Below are positions 52,388 through 61,806 of a stretch of 64,000 nucleotides of DNA, piece after piece. A model generated the notes under the pieces. That model did not search any database and was not told where the DNA came from. It saw only the letters and a program-made list of their open reading frames with translations. The stretch's first letter is position 1. Each line of letters begins with the position of its first letter. Source of the stretch: Endoryza sp044226045 (lineage in GTDB: Bacteria > Bacteroidota > Bacteroidia > Chitinophagales > Chitinophagaceae); assembly GCA_044226045.1 (NCBI GenBank), contig JBGAHR010000005.1:1-64000 (forward strand). The letters run 5' to 3'. The position numbers and the translations under genes were made by a program.

Positions 52388-54835
52388 ATGCGTCTTGTTC
52401 CTTTTAGCCTCTCCGCTGTCATTACGGTTGCTCTTGTTTGGGCTCTTAACAAACCCTGGGGATCAGTTCCCGCGATGGGGAAATTCATGAGTCCTCAGCA
52501 TGGCTTTTGGCAGAATGCGGAAAATGAAAGAATACCCACCTCGCTCACCTTGAACTTTGCGGAGCTTCAACAGCCCGTTGATGTTTATTTTGATGAAAGA
52601 CTGGTGCCCCATGTGTTTGCACAGAACGAATCCGACCTGTTCTTTGTGCAGGGTTACCTGCATGCGAAATACCGTTTATGGCAAATGGAATTTCAAACAC
52701 ATGCCGCTGCCGGAAGACTTTCGGAAATCCTGGGCCCGGGAGATAACAATATTATCATACAGGTCGACCGTCAGATGCGAAGGTTGGGAATGGTTTACGG
52801 CGCCCGTAAGGCAGAACTTGAAATGAACAAAGATCCCAGAACCCGGACAGCCTGCGACGCCTACACCCGGGGAGTGAATTCCTACATTTCGCAGTTGCCT
52901 GAAAGTGCCTTGCCAATAGAATACAAATTGCTTGGGTACAAACCAGAACCCTGGACAAATCTTAAAACAGCGCTCTTTCTGAAATACATGAGTTATGACC
53001 TGGCCGGTGCAGAGAATGATTTTGAATATACCAATGTGCTGAACAGCCTGGGGATCGACGCCCTTAATAAACTGTATCCGGTCGCTCCCGATTCGCTGGA
53101 TCCCATTGTTCCAGCAGGAACTGTTTTTGATACCGCTGCGGTTAAACCCATTGTACCCGCTTCTGTGGATTCTTTGTATTACCATTCCGGCTATACCGCT
53201 TCTGTTGTGCGGACGAAGCCCGACAAAGATAACGGCAGTAATAACTGGGCGATAGCGGGCAGCAAAACCAGCAGTGGCAAGCCGTTACTCTGCAATGATC
53301 CGCATCTCAGCCTTAACCTTCCCTCGCTCTGGTACGAGATGCAACTCAGTACGCCGGAGTTTAATGCATACGGCGCTACTTTTCCGGGAGCACCCTGTGT
53401 GATCATCGGTTTCAATGACAGCGCGGCATTTGGATTTACCAATGCGATGAGAGATGTAAGAGATTATTACGCCATAAAATTCAAGGATGACAGCAAAAAA
53501 GAATATTTCTTTAATGGCGAATGGGTACCGGCTACCATTACCATTGATACCTTATTGGTGAAAGGACGAACACCGATGTATGATACCGTAGCTTATACCA
53601 TTTTCGGGCCGGTAATGTATGATCAGTCTTTCAGAGGGCTGGCTGCCGATCGAAGCGGTGGGGGAAATTATGCTGTAAGATGGAAGGCGCATGATCCCTC
53701 TAATGAACTGATGTTATTTTACCTCCTTGACCATGCTAAAAATTACAACGATTACCAGGAAGCTACCCGATATCTGACCTGTCCGGGTCAGAACTGTCTG
53801 TTTGCTTCCAAGGGTGGGGATATTGCCATCTGGCAGCAGGCTGTTTTCCCGGCAAAATGGAAACGTCAGGGTGATTTCATTATGCCTGGCCAGGATAGTT
53901 CGTATATGTGGCAGGGATATATTCCTGCAAATGAGAACCCACATCTGGTTAATCCGGCAAGGGGGTTTGTCAGCAGTGCCAATCAGTTGCCGGTTGATAC
54001 CACTTACCGCTATTATATCGGAGGTGAACATGACCTTTATCGGGGAAAGATCATCAATCGATACCTGTCGGGTATGTCTTCCATCACCCCGCAAATGATG
54101 CAGCAGCTCCAAACAGAAAACTATAACCTGTTTGCGGAGACCGCCGTTCCTGTTCTATTGAAGAATATAGATGAATCGGCTTTTTCTGAAGCGGAAAAAA
54201 GATATCTCGACCTGCTCAGGAGGTGGAATTTCAGAAATGATCCGGATGAAAAAGCCGTGGCTGTCTTTACCAGTTGGTATGATAGCCTCGAAACGGTAAT
54301 ATATGGTGATGAATTGGGCAAAGTTAATGGGCCGGTAACCTATCCTCAACAGTTCACCCTGGTAGAAGGGCTATTAAGAGATTCGGTTTACCAGTTTGTT
54401 GACAATGTCAATACGCCCGAAGTGGAAACGCTCAAACAACAGGTTACCGAAGCTTTCAGGAAAGCCATTCCCGGTATCGTAAAGGCGGAGCAGGAGGGAA
54501 GGTTGAGCTGGAGCCGATTTAAAGACAGCGGGATCCGGCATTTGCTCAGGTTGCCGGCACTCAGTCGTTTTCACCTGACCACCGGGGGTGGCACTCATGT
54601 GATCAATGCAATTAAAAAAGACCATGGCCCAAGTTGGCGAATGGTGGTGTCCCTGACCGATCAAACTGAAGCCTACGGCATTTATCCGGGCGGACAAAAC
54701 GGAAATCCCGGAAGTAAATACTATGATCAGTTTGTAGATGACTGGACAAAAGGAAAATATTATTCACTATGGCTGATGAAGAAAGAGGAGGCGGGCGATA
54801 AGAGAGTGATCAGCAAAATCAGTTTCACGAAATAA
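52388..54835 (+). CDS. Penicillin acylase-family protein
   Basis: 815 residues. Starts with a membrane/signal segment (MRLVPFSLSAVITVALVWAL). The Ntn-hydrolase precursor shows the autoprocessing site before Ser284 in GSNNWAIAGSKTSSGKPLL, so the beta chain would begin with Ser284. Other conserved regions: NDPHLSLNLPSLWYEM, GFTNAMRDVRD and late SRFHLTTGGGTHVINAI. It hydrolyses amide or related bonds in the periplasm; the substrate is unknown (antibiotic or N-acyl compound). Confidence 0.95.
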   Translation: MRLVPFSLSAVITVALVWALNKPWGSVPAMGKFMSPQHGFWQNAENERIPTSLTLNFAELQQPVDVYFDERLVPHVFAQNESDLFFVQGYLHAKYRLWQMEFQTHAAAGRLSEILGPGDNNIIIQVDRQMRRLGMVYGARKAELEMNKDPRTRTACDAYTRGVNSYISQLPESALPIEYKLLGYKPEPWTNLKTALFLKYMSYDLAGAENDFEYTNVLNSLGIDALNKLYPVAPDSLDPIVPAGTVFDTAAVKPIVPASVDSLYYHSGYTASVVRTKPDKDNGSNNWAIAGSKTSSGKPLLCNDPHLSLNLPSLWYEMQLSTPEFNAYGATFPGAPCVIIGFNDSAAFGFTNAMRDVRDYYAIKFKDDSKKEYFFNGEWVPATITIDTLLVKGRTPMYDTVAYTIFGPVMYDQSFRGLAADRSGGGNYAVRWKAHDPSNELMLFYLLDHAKNYNDYQEATRYLTCPGQNCLFASKGGDIAIWQQAVFPAKWKRQGDFIMPGQDSSYMWQGYIPANENPHLVNPARGFVSSANQLPVDTTYRYYIGGEHDLYRGKIINRYLSGMSSITPQMMQQLQTENYNLFAETAVPVLLKNIDESAFSEAEKRYLDLLRRWNFRNDPDEKAVAVFTSWYDSLETVIYGDELGKVNGPVTYPQQFTLVEGLLRDSVYQFVDNVNTPEVETLKQQVTEAFRKAIPGIVKAEQEGRLSWSRFKDSGIRHLLRLPALSRFHLTTGGGTHVINAIKKDHGPSWRMVVSLTDQTEAYGIYPGGQNGNPGSKYYDQFVDDWTKGKYYSLWLMKKEEAGDKRVISKISFTK

Positions 54836-54861
54836 TCAATCACCCTGCAACCAACTTGTTT

Positions 54862-55206
54862 ATGAAATTCATCGCAACCATTATACTGATCGCCCTGCTT
54901 GCTTTCGTTTCCGGATTATATCTTCCCTGGTGGGGCATTGCTCCGGCGGCTTTTGTTATATCACTGATCTTCCGTCAATCTCCGGGCAAATCATTCCTGG
55001 CCGGCTTCCTGGGCCTGTTTCTGCTTTGGGCAGGACTTGCCCTGTTTATTGATATCCCTAATCAGCACATCCTTTCAAAAAAGATTGCGGAGGTTCTACC
55101 CCTGGGTGGATCTTCCACCTTGCTGATACTGGTAACAGGCCTGGTGGGCGGGTTGGCAGGAGGTTTCGCTGCCTTAACAGCCAGTTATCTGAATAAAAAA
55201 AATTAA
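54862..55206 (+). CDS. Small membrane protein of unknown function
   Basis: 114 residues from the ATG at 54862 (a TTG start would add two). About three to four hydrophobic segments with GKSFLAGFLGLFLLWAGLALFI in the middle. No family recognised. It lies 26 bases after the acylase gene, probably co-transcribed. Confidence 0.75.
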   Translation: MKFIATIILIALLAFVSGLYLPWWGIAPAAFVISLIFRQSPGKSFLAGFLGLFLLWAGLALFIDIPNQHILSKKIAEVLPLGGSSTLLILVTGLVGGLAGGFAALTASYLNKKN

Positions 55207-55679
55207 CCAGGTAATCAATACTCGTAAGTAGCCAGGTCGCTGGAGTATCTGTCTTTTCCTTTTATAATATACCGGTCGAATAAAAAGATCATCTTGTTAT
55301 CAAACCAGATGGTTGCGCCGGAAATCGGCAAATGACCTTTTCCTGTTTTTGCATTCACAAAAAGGTTTTCTTTAGTGACCTTTTTTTGTGAGATATCCTA
55401 TTCAAAAAAGTAAAAAAAGCCCGACATCCCCATTACTCTACCGGGAAGCTAACTTCAATAATAATTTGTTCATGCTCGGATACCTGGATATGAACTCTCT
55501 GATATATAAACACCAGCAACAACCGCATATCTTTTTTGGGGCAATGTAGTTCATGGATTGATCCTGTCAAAATATAAACCAGCCTCCACATCTGTCAGCA
55601 GACAACTATCGTACATAATAAAACCCGCCTGGCCGGTTTTTAACAAACATTTCCCGATCATCTCCTTAAGTTTGTACAT
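55207..55679. other. Intergenic region with a degenerate coding remnant
   Basis: About 470 bases between the membrane protein and the DUF5686 gene. The left part holds the remnant listed at 55215-55397. The right part has no supported gene; a 42-codon minus-strand frame ending near 55554 begins at 55679 but overlaps the DUF5686 start and lacks protein character. Confidence 0.5.
55215..55397 (-). pseudogene. Truncated gene remnant (60 codons, no start)
   Basis: A minus-strand frame of 60 codons without an ATG at its head, bounded upstream by TAG at 55398-55400 and ending at a TGA. Its translation is protein-like: AKTGKGHLPISGATIWFDN, IFLFDRYIIKGKDRYSS, ending in ATYEY. No upstream portion is seen in another frame. 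It appears to be the 3' end of a lost gene of unknown family. Confidence 0.45.
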
Positions 55680-58217
55680 ATGAGGAAATTTTACCTGCTG
55701 TCAACCTTACTGTGCTTGCATTTTCTTTCTTATGCCGGTCGGATTAGCGGTACAATAACCGACGAAAAGGGGCAAAAACTACCTTTCGCCTCCATCCTGG
55801 TCAAAGGAACCAGCAAGGGAACCACAGCCAATAATGATGGTAAATATTTCCTGGATCTTGACCCCGGCTCTTACGTCATCGTTGCGCAGTACGTGGGTTA
55901 TATCAGGCAGGAGAAAACCGTTATCGTTTCTGCGTCTTCAGTGGTCGTAGATTTTCAACTTTCCCTGCAACAATTGTCCCTGAAAGAAGTGGTGGTGAGG
56001 CCTGGTGCGGAGGATCCGGCCTACGAGATCATCAGGAATGCCATCAAAAAACGGAAGGAATACGAGGAACCGATTGATTCTTTTACCTGTGAAGCTTATA
56101 TCAAGACATTGATCCGGACACGTAAGTTGCCCGATCGGATTCTCGGACAAAAGATCGAGAAAGATGATAAAAAAGACATGGGAGTGGATTCATCCGGCAA
56201 AGGGATCATCTTTCTTTCCGAATCACTTACCCGGATCGCATTCAGGAAACCCGGCAAAACAAAACTGGAAGTGCTTTCCGGCAGGCAAAGTGGTTCTGCG
56301 GGCTTTGGATTCAATTTCCCGACATTCATCAATTTCTACAATAACAATGTTACCGTATTCACTTCACAATTAAGTCCACGGGGATTTGTATCACCCATTG
56401 CGGAGAACGCACTTAATTTCTATCGGTACAAATACCTCGGATCCTTTTTTGAGGATGGAAAAGAAATCAACCAGATCAAAGTAACGCCACGCCGGAAGTT
56501 TGAACCGCTGTTCTCCGGTATCATCAACATTACCGAAAACGACTGGCGGATACATAGCCTCGATCTGCTGGTTACAAAAGAATCGCAGCTGCAGATCATG
56601 GACACTTTAACCATCAAACAGATCCATGTACCTGTTAGCCCCAATATCTGGCAAACCAAAGACCAGGTGGTCAATTTTACTTTCAAAATGTTTGGCATTG
56701 AAGCGGTCGGCAATTTCCTGAATGTCTATAATAAGTATGATCTTGATCCTGCTTTTCGAAAAAACTATTTCAATAATGTAGTTGTTCAGTACGATACAGC
56801 GGTTAATAAAAAGACCAAACAGTACTGGGACAGTATCCGGCCGGTTCAACTGGAACCTGAAGAAGCCAAGGACTATCGGATAAAAGACAGTGCCTATGAG
56901 GCCCGAAGAGATTCGGCTTATTCCAAAACTACCATCGATTCGCTCAAACGTAAACAGGGAAATATTACCGTTAAACAAGTACTGGTAACCGGTTTCAATC
57001 GCAGCAATTTTGACAGAAGAAAACCTATCACCTACAGTTGGACACCTCTTATCAGGGGCATTCAGTACAATACGGTGGAAGGATTGGCGCTGGAAGCGGC
57101 ACTCAGCAATCGCCGATACCTGCCCAAATGGAAAGAACAACTGTTGATACAGCCTTCCGTACGATATGGATTCAGCAACGGCCACCTGAATGCCAGCCTG
57201 TTGTTGAGTCTGAACAAAAGATCATTTACCTGGGATGAAGAGGGGGGAAGCGCCAGCAGACATACCTGGACTTTATCGGGAGGAAAACGGGTGTCCCAGT
57301 TCAATAAGGATAATCCCATCAGTCCATTGCTGAATAGCTACTACACGCTTCTCGACAGGAGAAACTATATGAAAATTTATGAGAACTGGTTTGGGGAACT
57401 TTCCTACGGAAAGAGAATGGACAATGGTTTGATGTTTACCCTGAAGGGCCTTTATGAAGATCGCCTTCCGCTGGATAACAGCACCAATTTCTCCATCTTC
57501 GGCAGCAAGGTTAAAAAGGTTTTCTCTCCCAATTATCCGTTTGAGAAACTAGATACACCATTCACCAGGCACCAGGCATTGGTATTGTCGGTTGAAGTGG
57601 AATTCAAACCGGGTCAGCAGTACATTCAGTTCCCGCAGGGGAAACGGCCACTTGGTTCGAAATACCCGACATTCCAGTTTTCCTATCAGCATGGTTTGAA
57701 AGATGTATTGGGGAGCGATGTGAACTTCGATAAATGGAAACTGGCAGCCTGGGATGATATCAATATGAAACTGCTGGGGAGAACCCGATACAGGTTAGGC
57801 ATCGGCGGTTTCCTGAATCGCAAGCAGGTCTTTATACAGGATTACCAGCATTTCAATGGCAACCAGCTTCTTTTTGCCAGTGAATACCTGAACAGTTTCC
57901 AGGTGGCGCCTTATTATGCCAATAGCACTACCGCCTCATTCTATGCTTTCGGACATTGGGAACATCATTTCAATGGGTTTCTTACCAATAAAATTCCTTT
58001 TTTCCGCCGGTTGAACTGGTTCCTTGTAGGGGGAAGCAATGCCTTCTTTGTAAACAAGGATAACAACTACGTAGAGATTTTTGCAGGACTGGAAAATGTT
58101 TTCAGGATCCTGCGAGTGGATGTTGTCGGATCGTACCTTAATGGAAAGAATGGAACGGTTGCCCTTAGGCTTGGATTTGGCGGCGTATTCGGCAATAGTA
58201 TTCGGGTGGGAAGATGA
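55680..58217 (+). CDS. DUF5686 and CarboxypepD_reg-like outer membrane protein
   Basis: 845 residues. A signal peptide (cleavage near LSYAGR) is followed by a CarboxypepD_reg-like domain (about 20-105; TDEKGQKLPFASILVKGTSKG) and then the DUF5686 region, ending in a barrel with a GNSIRVGR tail. Such proteins are outer membrane or surface-associated in Bacteroidota. Substrate unknown. Confidence 0.9.
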   Translation: MRKFYLLSTLLCLHFLSYAGRISGTITDEKGQKLPFASILVKGTSKGTTANNDGKYFLDLDPGSYVIVAQYVGYIRQEKTVIVSASSVVVDFQLSLQQLSLKEVVVRPGAEDPAYEIIRNAIKKRKEYEEPIDSFTCEAYIKTLIRTRKLPDRILGQKIEKDDKKDMGVDSSGKGIIFLSESLTRIAFRKPGKTKLEVLSGRQSGSAGFGFNFPTFINFYNNNVTVFTSQLSPRGFVSPIAENALNFYRYKYLGSFFEDGKEINQIKVTPRRKFEPLFSGIINITENDWRIHSLDLLVTKESQLQIMDTLTIKQIHVPVSPNIWQTKDQVVNFTFKMFGIEAVGNFLNVYNKYDLDPAFRKNYFNNVVVQYDTAVNKKTKQYWDSIRPVQLEPEEAKDYRIKDSAYEARRDSAYSKTTIDSLKRKQGNITVKQVLVTGFNRSNFDRRKPITYSWTPLIRGIQYNTVEGLALEAALSNRRYLPKWKEQLLIQPSVRYGFSNGHLNASLLLSLNKRSFTWDEEGGSASRHTWTLSGGKRVSQFNKDNPISPLLNSYYTLLDRRNYMKIYENWFGELSYGKRMDNGLMFTLKGLYEDRLPLDNSTNFSIFGSKVKKVFSPNYPFEKLDTPFTRHQALVLSVEVEFKPGQQYIQFPQGKRPLGSKYPTFQFSYQHGLKDVLGSDVNFDKWKLAAWDDINMKLLGRTRYRLGIGGFLNRKQVFIQDYQHFNGNQLLFASEYLNSFQVAPYYANSTTASFYAFGHWEHHFNGFLTNKIPFFRRLNWFLVGGSNAFFVNKDNNYVEIFAGLENVFRILRVDVVGSYLNGKNGTVALRLGFGGVFGNSIRVGR

Positions 58218-58500
58218 GAACCAGATTACTGATTACGGATTACGGATTGCGAATGACGGATGGAAATGCAATTTGTCAATTCGTCAATTGGTCAATGAGC
58301 CAATGCGATTACGGATGACGGATTACGAATGGCGGATGAAATGCGATTTGCCAATGCGATTTCTGTATTCGCTCTCGCTGTCATTTCCGCGCCCCTATTG
58401 GGAAGCGGGAGCGAGAGTGGGAGCGGAGGCGGATATACAGTTAGCGGCTTGCTGTTAATTGGCAAATTGGCCCATTGGCTCATTGACCAATTGAACCCTC
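58217..58500. repeat. Composite repeat, locus 5, with a 20-bp perfect inverted repeat
   Basis: GATTACGGATTACGGATTGCG words begin here (58224-58250), then CAATTCGTCAATTGG words, GATTACGGATGACGG words, pyrimidine words CTCTCGCTGTCATTTCCG followed by purine words GCGGGAGCGAGAG (58371-58430), and a second block of TTGGCAAATTGG. A perfect 20-bp inverted repeat sits at 58285-58304 and 58474-58493. It separates the DUF5686 and TrhO genes. Confidence 0.8.
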
Positions 58501-58530
58501 ACACACCATGGCCATTGTTTTGTAAAATCC

Positions 58531-58538
58531 TATCTTTG
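58531..58538 (+). promoter_or_regulatory. Candidate -7 box of trhO (TATCTTTG)
   Basis: Exact TAnnTTTG, 63 bases before the trhO ATG. No TTG lies at 19-21 bases upstream, so only the -7 part is seen. Confidence 0.35.
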
Positions 58539-58601
58539 CGGTGCTTTAAGAATTTTGCCCAACCTGCAATTGGGGTTCTTGGCGAACTAAAATTCATTCA
58601 G

Positions 58602-59645
58602 ATGGCAGTATTACACAATCGCATCTCCCGCAAGGAGTTGAAAGAGCGTATTTTAAAGGATCCCACTCCACGCACCACCATTTCATTTTATTGTTATTTC
58701 CCCATTGAAGAGCCTGGTCAGTTTCGTAATGAACTGTATCGCCAGCTGAACCAGCTGGGGGTACTGGGAAGAATTTACCTGGCCAACGAAGGCATCAATG
58801 CCCAGATCAGTGTACCTACGGATCAATTCGAATCTTTCAAATCTTATCTTTATTCAATACCGGCACTCAACAATCTCAGACTGAACATTGCTGTTGATGA
58901 TGATGGCAAGAGTTTTTATGTTTTGGATATCAAAGTGCGCCAGAAAATTGTTGCCGATGGCATTGAGGATGCAACCTTTGATATGAGTCGCAAAGGCCGT
59001 TATGTAGATGCCAGCCAGTTCAATGAACTTACCAATGATCCTAATACGGTGGTTATTGACATGCGCAATCACTATGAATTTGAAGTGGGGCATTTCGAAA
59101 ACGCCATCGAGATTCCCAGCGACACTTTCAGGGAGCAGCTTCCGATGGCAGTGGATATGATGAAAGAAGACTTAAACAAAAACATCATCATGTACTGTAC
59201 CGGCGGTATTCGTTGCGAAAAAGCCAGCGCCTATATGCTTCACAAAGGGTTTAAGAACGTATTTCACCTGGAAGGTGGTATTATCAACTATGCCCGCCAG
59301 GTAAAAGAAGCTGGTCTGCCCAACAAGTTTCACGGAAAGAATTTTGTATTTGACCAACGCCTGGGCGAACGAATCAGTGATGAAATTATCGCCCATTGTC
59401 ACCAGTGTGGAAAGCCCGCAGATACGCATGTGAACTGTGTCAATGATTCCTGTCACCTGTTGTTTATTCAATGTGAGGAGTGTCAGCAGAAAATGGAACA
59501 GTGCTGCAGCCAGGAATGCCTTGACTTTATTCATCTGCCAGCCGATCAGCAGAAGGAACTGCGGAAAGGTATTGACAAGGGAAGAAATATCTTTAATAAA
59601 TCAAGAAGAAGACTCAACAGTCATTTTCATCTCGACAAAGAATAG
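58602..59645 (+). CDS. trhO: tRNA uridine 34 hydroxylase TrhO
   Basis: 347 residues from the ATG at 58602; a longer ORF from 58329 would put repeat-encoded residues at the N-terminus. N-terminal domain, then a rhodanese domain with active Cys in MYCTGGIRCEKASAYM, and a C-terminal Cys-rich zinc-binding region (CHQCGKPAD, CEECQQKMEQCC). TrhO makes ho5U34 in tRNA using O2. Confidence 0.94.
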   Translation: MAVLHNRISRKELKERILKDPTPRTTISFYCYFPIEEPGQFRNELYRQLNQLGVLGRIYLANEGINAQISVPTDQFESFKSYLYSIPALNNLRLNIAVDDDGKSFYVLDIKVRQKIVADGIEDATFDMSRKGRYVDASQFNELTNDPNTVVIDMRNHYEFEVGHFENAIEIPSDTFREQLPMAVDMMKEDLNKNIIMYCTGGIRCEKASAYMLHKGFKNVFHLEGGIINYARQVKEAGLPNKFHGKNFVFDQRLGERISDEIIAHCHQCGKPADTHVNCVNDSCHLLFIQCEECQQKMEQCCSQECLDFIHLPADQQKELRKGIDKGRNIFNKSRRRLNSHFHLDKE

Positions 59646-59649
59646 CTAA

Positions 59650-60525
59650 TTAGTTTTCGGGTTTCAATCCTTTAATATAATTCGCAAAGCTGGTAGCAGG
59701 TTTTCCGAGATCCTGCCAGGTTTTTTCGCTTTCAAATTTTTCGGGATATTTATTCAGTGCTTCACAGATATGTGCAGCATAGTGCATCATTCCGACAAAG
59801 GGAGAAAGCATTTTTAGTATGGCGATAGGAGCGGTGAGTACGCTTAAAGGGCGATAATAGTTTTCCTGAACTACTTTAGCTGCTTCATTCCAGTCAAATG
59901 CCTCTGTTCCCTGGACGGTATACTCCTGGTTTTGACCGTCTGCTATTTTGATGGCATTTACCACCTGCTGTCCATAGTCTTTCCCGGCAATAAACCACAT
60001 GCGCGCTTCTGTTCCGGAAACCAGCAAGATCCTTTTCCCCTTAATCATATCCCTCCCCATCGTTTCCATAAAACTGGATGGATAAAAAATGGAGTAGGGG
60101 ATACCTGATTGTTTTACCTTTTTCACTGCTTCTTCCTTCATCCGGAATATCCACCAGTCGAAGCCGTTCATGCCATTGTAGCGCTGTACCAGTGATGACA
60201 GCAGCAAGACCCTTTTAAGACCATTAATTTTTGCTGATTGAAGGATGTTCTCCAATCCTTCTCTTTCAGCCATTGGCGTTTGCTGTTTGTTTGTTCGGGC
60301 TGGGCTCAGGCTAATGTAAACCATTTCCTGGCCGGCGAGGGCGGATGTCATCTCTGCCGGATCAAACACATCGGCTTTCACCACTTTTATTTCCGGGAAT
60401 AGCTGTGATGCTTTGGAAGGGTTGCGGGCGATTAATGTGACGTCAAACCCGGCTGCGATCAGCACCCTGGTAACCGGTTCGCCAATGAGGCCGGTGCCTC
60501 CGACAACTGCAATTTTTACACTCAT
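59650..60525 (-). CDS. NmrA-like NAD(P)-binding protein
   Basis: 291 residues. Atypical short-chain dehydrogenase/NmrA fold: VAVVGGTGLIGEPV and the middle LIARNPSKA, LLLSSLVQRYNGMNGFDWW regions. Function unknown. It is separated by 4 bases from the membrane protein gene upstream. An operon with that gene and the ABA4-like gene is likely. Confidence 0.88.
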   Translation of the reverse strand: MSVKIAVVGGTGLIGEPVTRVLIAAGFDVTLIARNPSKASQLFPEIKVVKADVFDPAEMTSALAGQEMVYISLSPARTNKQQTPMAEREGLENILQSAKINGLKRVLLLSSLVQRYNGMNGFDWWIFRMKEEAVKKVKQSGIPYSIFYPSSFMETMGRDMIKGKRILLVSGTEARMWFIAGKDYGQQVVNAIKIADGQNQEYTVQGTEAFDWNEAAKVVQENYYRPLSVLTAPIAILKMLSPFVGMMHYAAHICEALNKYPEKFESEKTWQDLGKPATSFANYIKGLKPEN

Positions 60526-60529
60526 CAGG

Positions 60530-61294
60530 TTAGCTTAAAAATGGAATTTTATAAAAGGCCTGTATAAGCAATACCACTACAAATGCGAAATACAAAAAGG
60601 CAAAGAGAAATACCTGCCACCGTTTGGTACAAAGGTACAGTCCAATCAGTGGTAATATCTGCAGCGAATGGATCCCAAAGAAATGTGCCACTCTCAAATC
60701 ACCGTAAGTCTTGCTCCAGTTCAGCAGCGGTAAACCCGGACTGCCATCAACATTGCCAACGGTATGAGCAAGCCTGGCAGCCATGATTCCACCTTCAAAA
60801 GCGAAGATGGAAAAGAACAGGATGCCCAGCCTTATTCCCCACAGATAGGTTTCAGAGATGCCGAATTCTTTTTGACGAAAGAAAAGGTAGTTGATATATA
60901 ATGTCCAAAGAGTCATCACGGTGATGGCTATCCCCATGGCCTGGAACAAAGCAGTATCGAATGGAGTGGAAATATTGAAATGCGAAAGTCGCCCTTTGGC
61001 GGCTTGCCAGGTGATGACCAGTAATTCGAAAGCAAATACGATCACCAGCACCCAGGAATAAGTTCTTACTTTTTTAGCGGATTGGAGATAGAAGGCAAAC
61101 CAACCCATTGTCCAGAGAAAGATGGCTGCCGAGAGAAAGAATTTCAAAGGCTTCAGCCATGCGTTTACGCCCAGCACAAAAGTGGTGTCAACCTGGTACA
61201 TGATCATGCAAAGGAAGCCACCCAGAAGGCTCAACCATCCGGCGAGATACAGTAAGCGGTTACGTTTACGCAATTGAGAGAAGAAATCAATCAT
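60530..61294 (-). CDS. Multi-pass membrane protein of unknown function
   Basis: 254 residues with about seven hydrophobic segments. It has the conserved-looking stretch GSPGLPLLNWSKTYGDLRVAHFFGIHSLQ in the C-terminal half, with several histidines. I do not recognise the family. It sits between ABA4-like and NmrA-like genes, with gaps of 4 and 8 bases. Confidence 0.8.
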   Translation of the reverse strand: MIDFFSQLRKRNRLLYLAGWLSLLGGFLCMIMYQVDTTFVLGVNAWLKPLKFFLSAAIFLWTMGWFAFYLQSAKKVRTYSWVLVIVFAFELLVITWQAAKGRLSHFNISTPFDTALFQAMGIAITVMTLWTLYINYLFFRQKEFGISETYLWGIRLGILFFSIFAFEGGIMAARLAHTVGNVDGSPGLPLLNWSKTYGDLRVAHFFGIHSLQILPLIGLYLCTKRWQVFLFAFLYFAFVVVLLIQAFYKIPFLS

Positions 61295-61302
61295 ACAGGT
61301 AA

Positions 61303-61740
61303 TTAAGAATTTTCAGCAAAATAGTTTTTAGTTCGAATTGTCCGTATCACGAAATACAACAGGAAACCCAAAGGCCCTAACATGAAAGTTGCCAGGAAGC
61401 AGGGTATCAGAAGCCAGTGGGATATGCCGTATTTCTGTCCGTTGCGTTTGATCCAGGCACCAGTGAGGAGATCAAAGGCCAGGTAATGAACCCAGCCGGC
61501 AGTAAGGGCTGTTTTATTGGTAAACAGTTCCATCACTCCAGCCAGCGATCCGAATTTTTGAAAATCCTGTGGATGAAAAGCCTGGAAGATCAGCCAGCCA
61601 TATACCAGCGAGAGGAGCACAACCACCAATCCGACAATGAGTCTGTCGGTGTGAATCCAGAAAGGTGACAGAAAGATAAGAAGGATCCAACCGCTCATAG
61701 CCAGGTTGGAACTGATCTGGAATATTGATTCGGGGGTCAT
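61303..61740 (-). CDS. ABA4-like membrane protein
   Basis: 145 residues from the ATG at 61740. About four hydrophobic segments; the LFTNKTALTAGWVHYLAFDLLTGAWI region matches ABA4-like (DUF4281) proteins, whose plant member acts in neoxanthin formation. Bacterial role unknown. First gene of a three-gene run. Confidence 0.85.
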   Translation of the reverse strand: MTPESIFQISSNLAMSGWILLIFLSPFWIHTDRLIVGLVVVLLSLVYGWLIFQAFHPQDFQKFGSLAGVMELFTNKTALTAGWVHYLAFDLLTGAWIKRNGQKYGISHWLLIPCFLATFMLGPLGFLLYFVIRTIRTKNYFAENS

Positions 61741-61806
61741 AAGCAGCGTTTGATGACCTAAGCTAAAACATTCCGATGTCATGATCAAACCTGCAGCCGA
61801 TCCGGA

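Noticed and set aside
55554..55679. Minus-strand 42-codon frame
   Set aside because: Its ATG overlaps the DUF5686 start and the translation shows no family likeness; probably chance.
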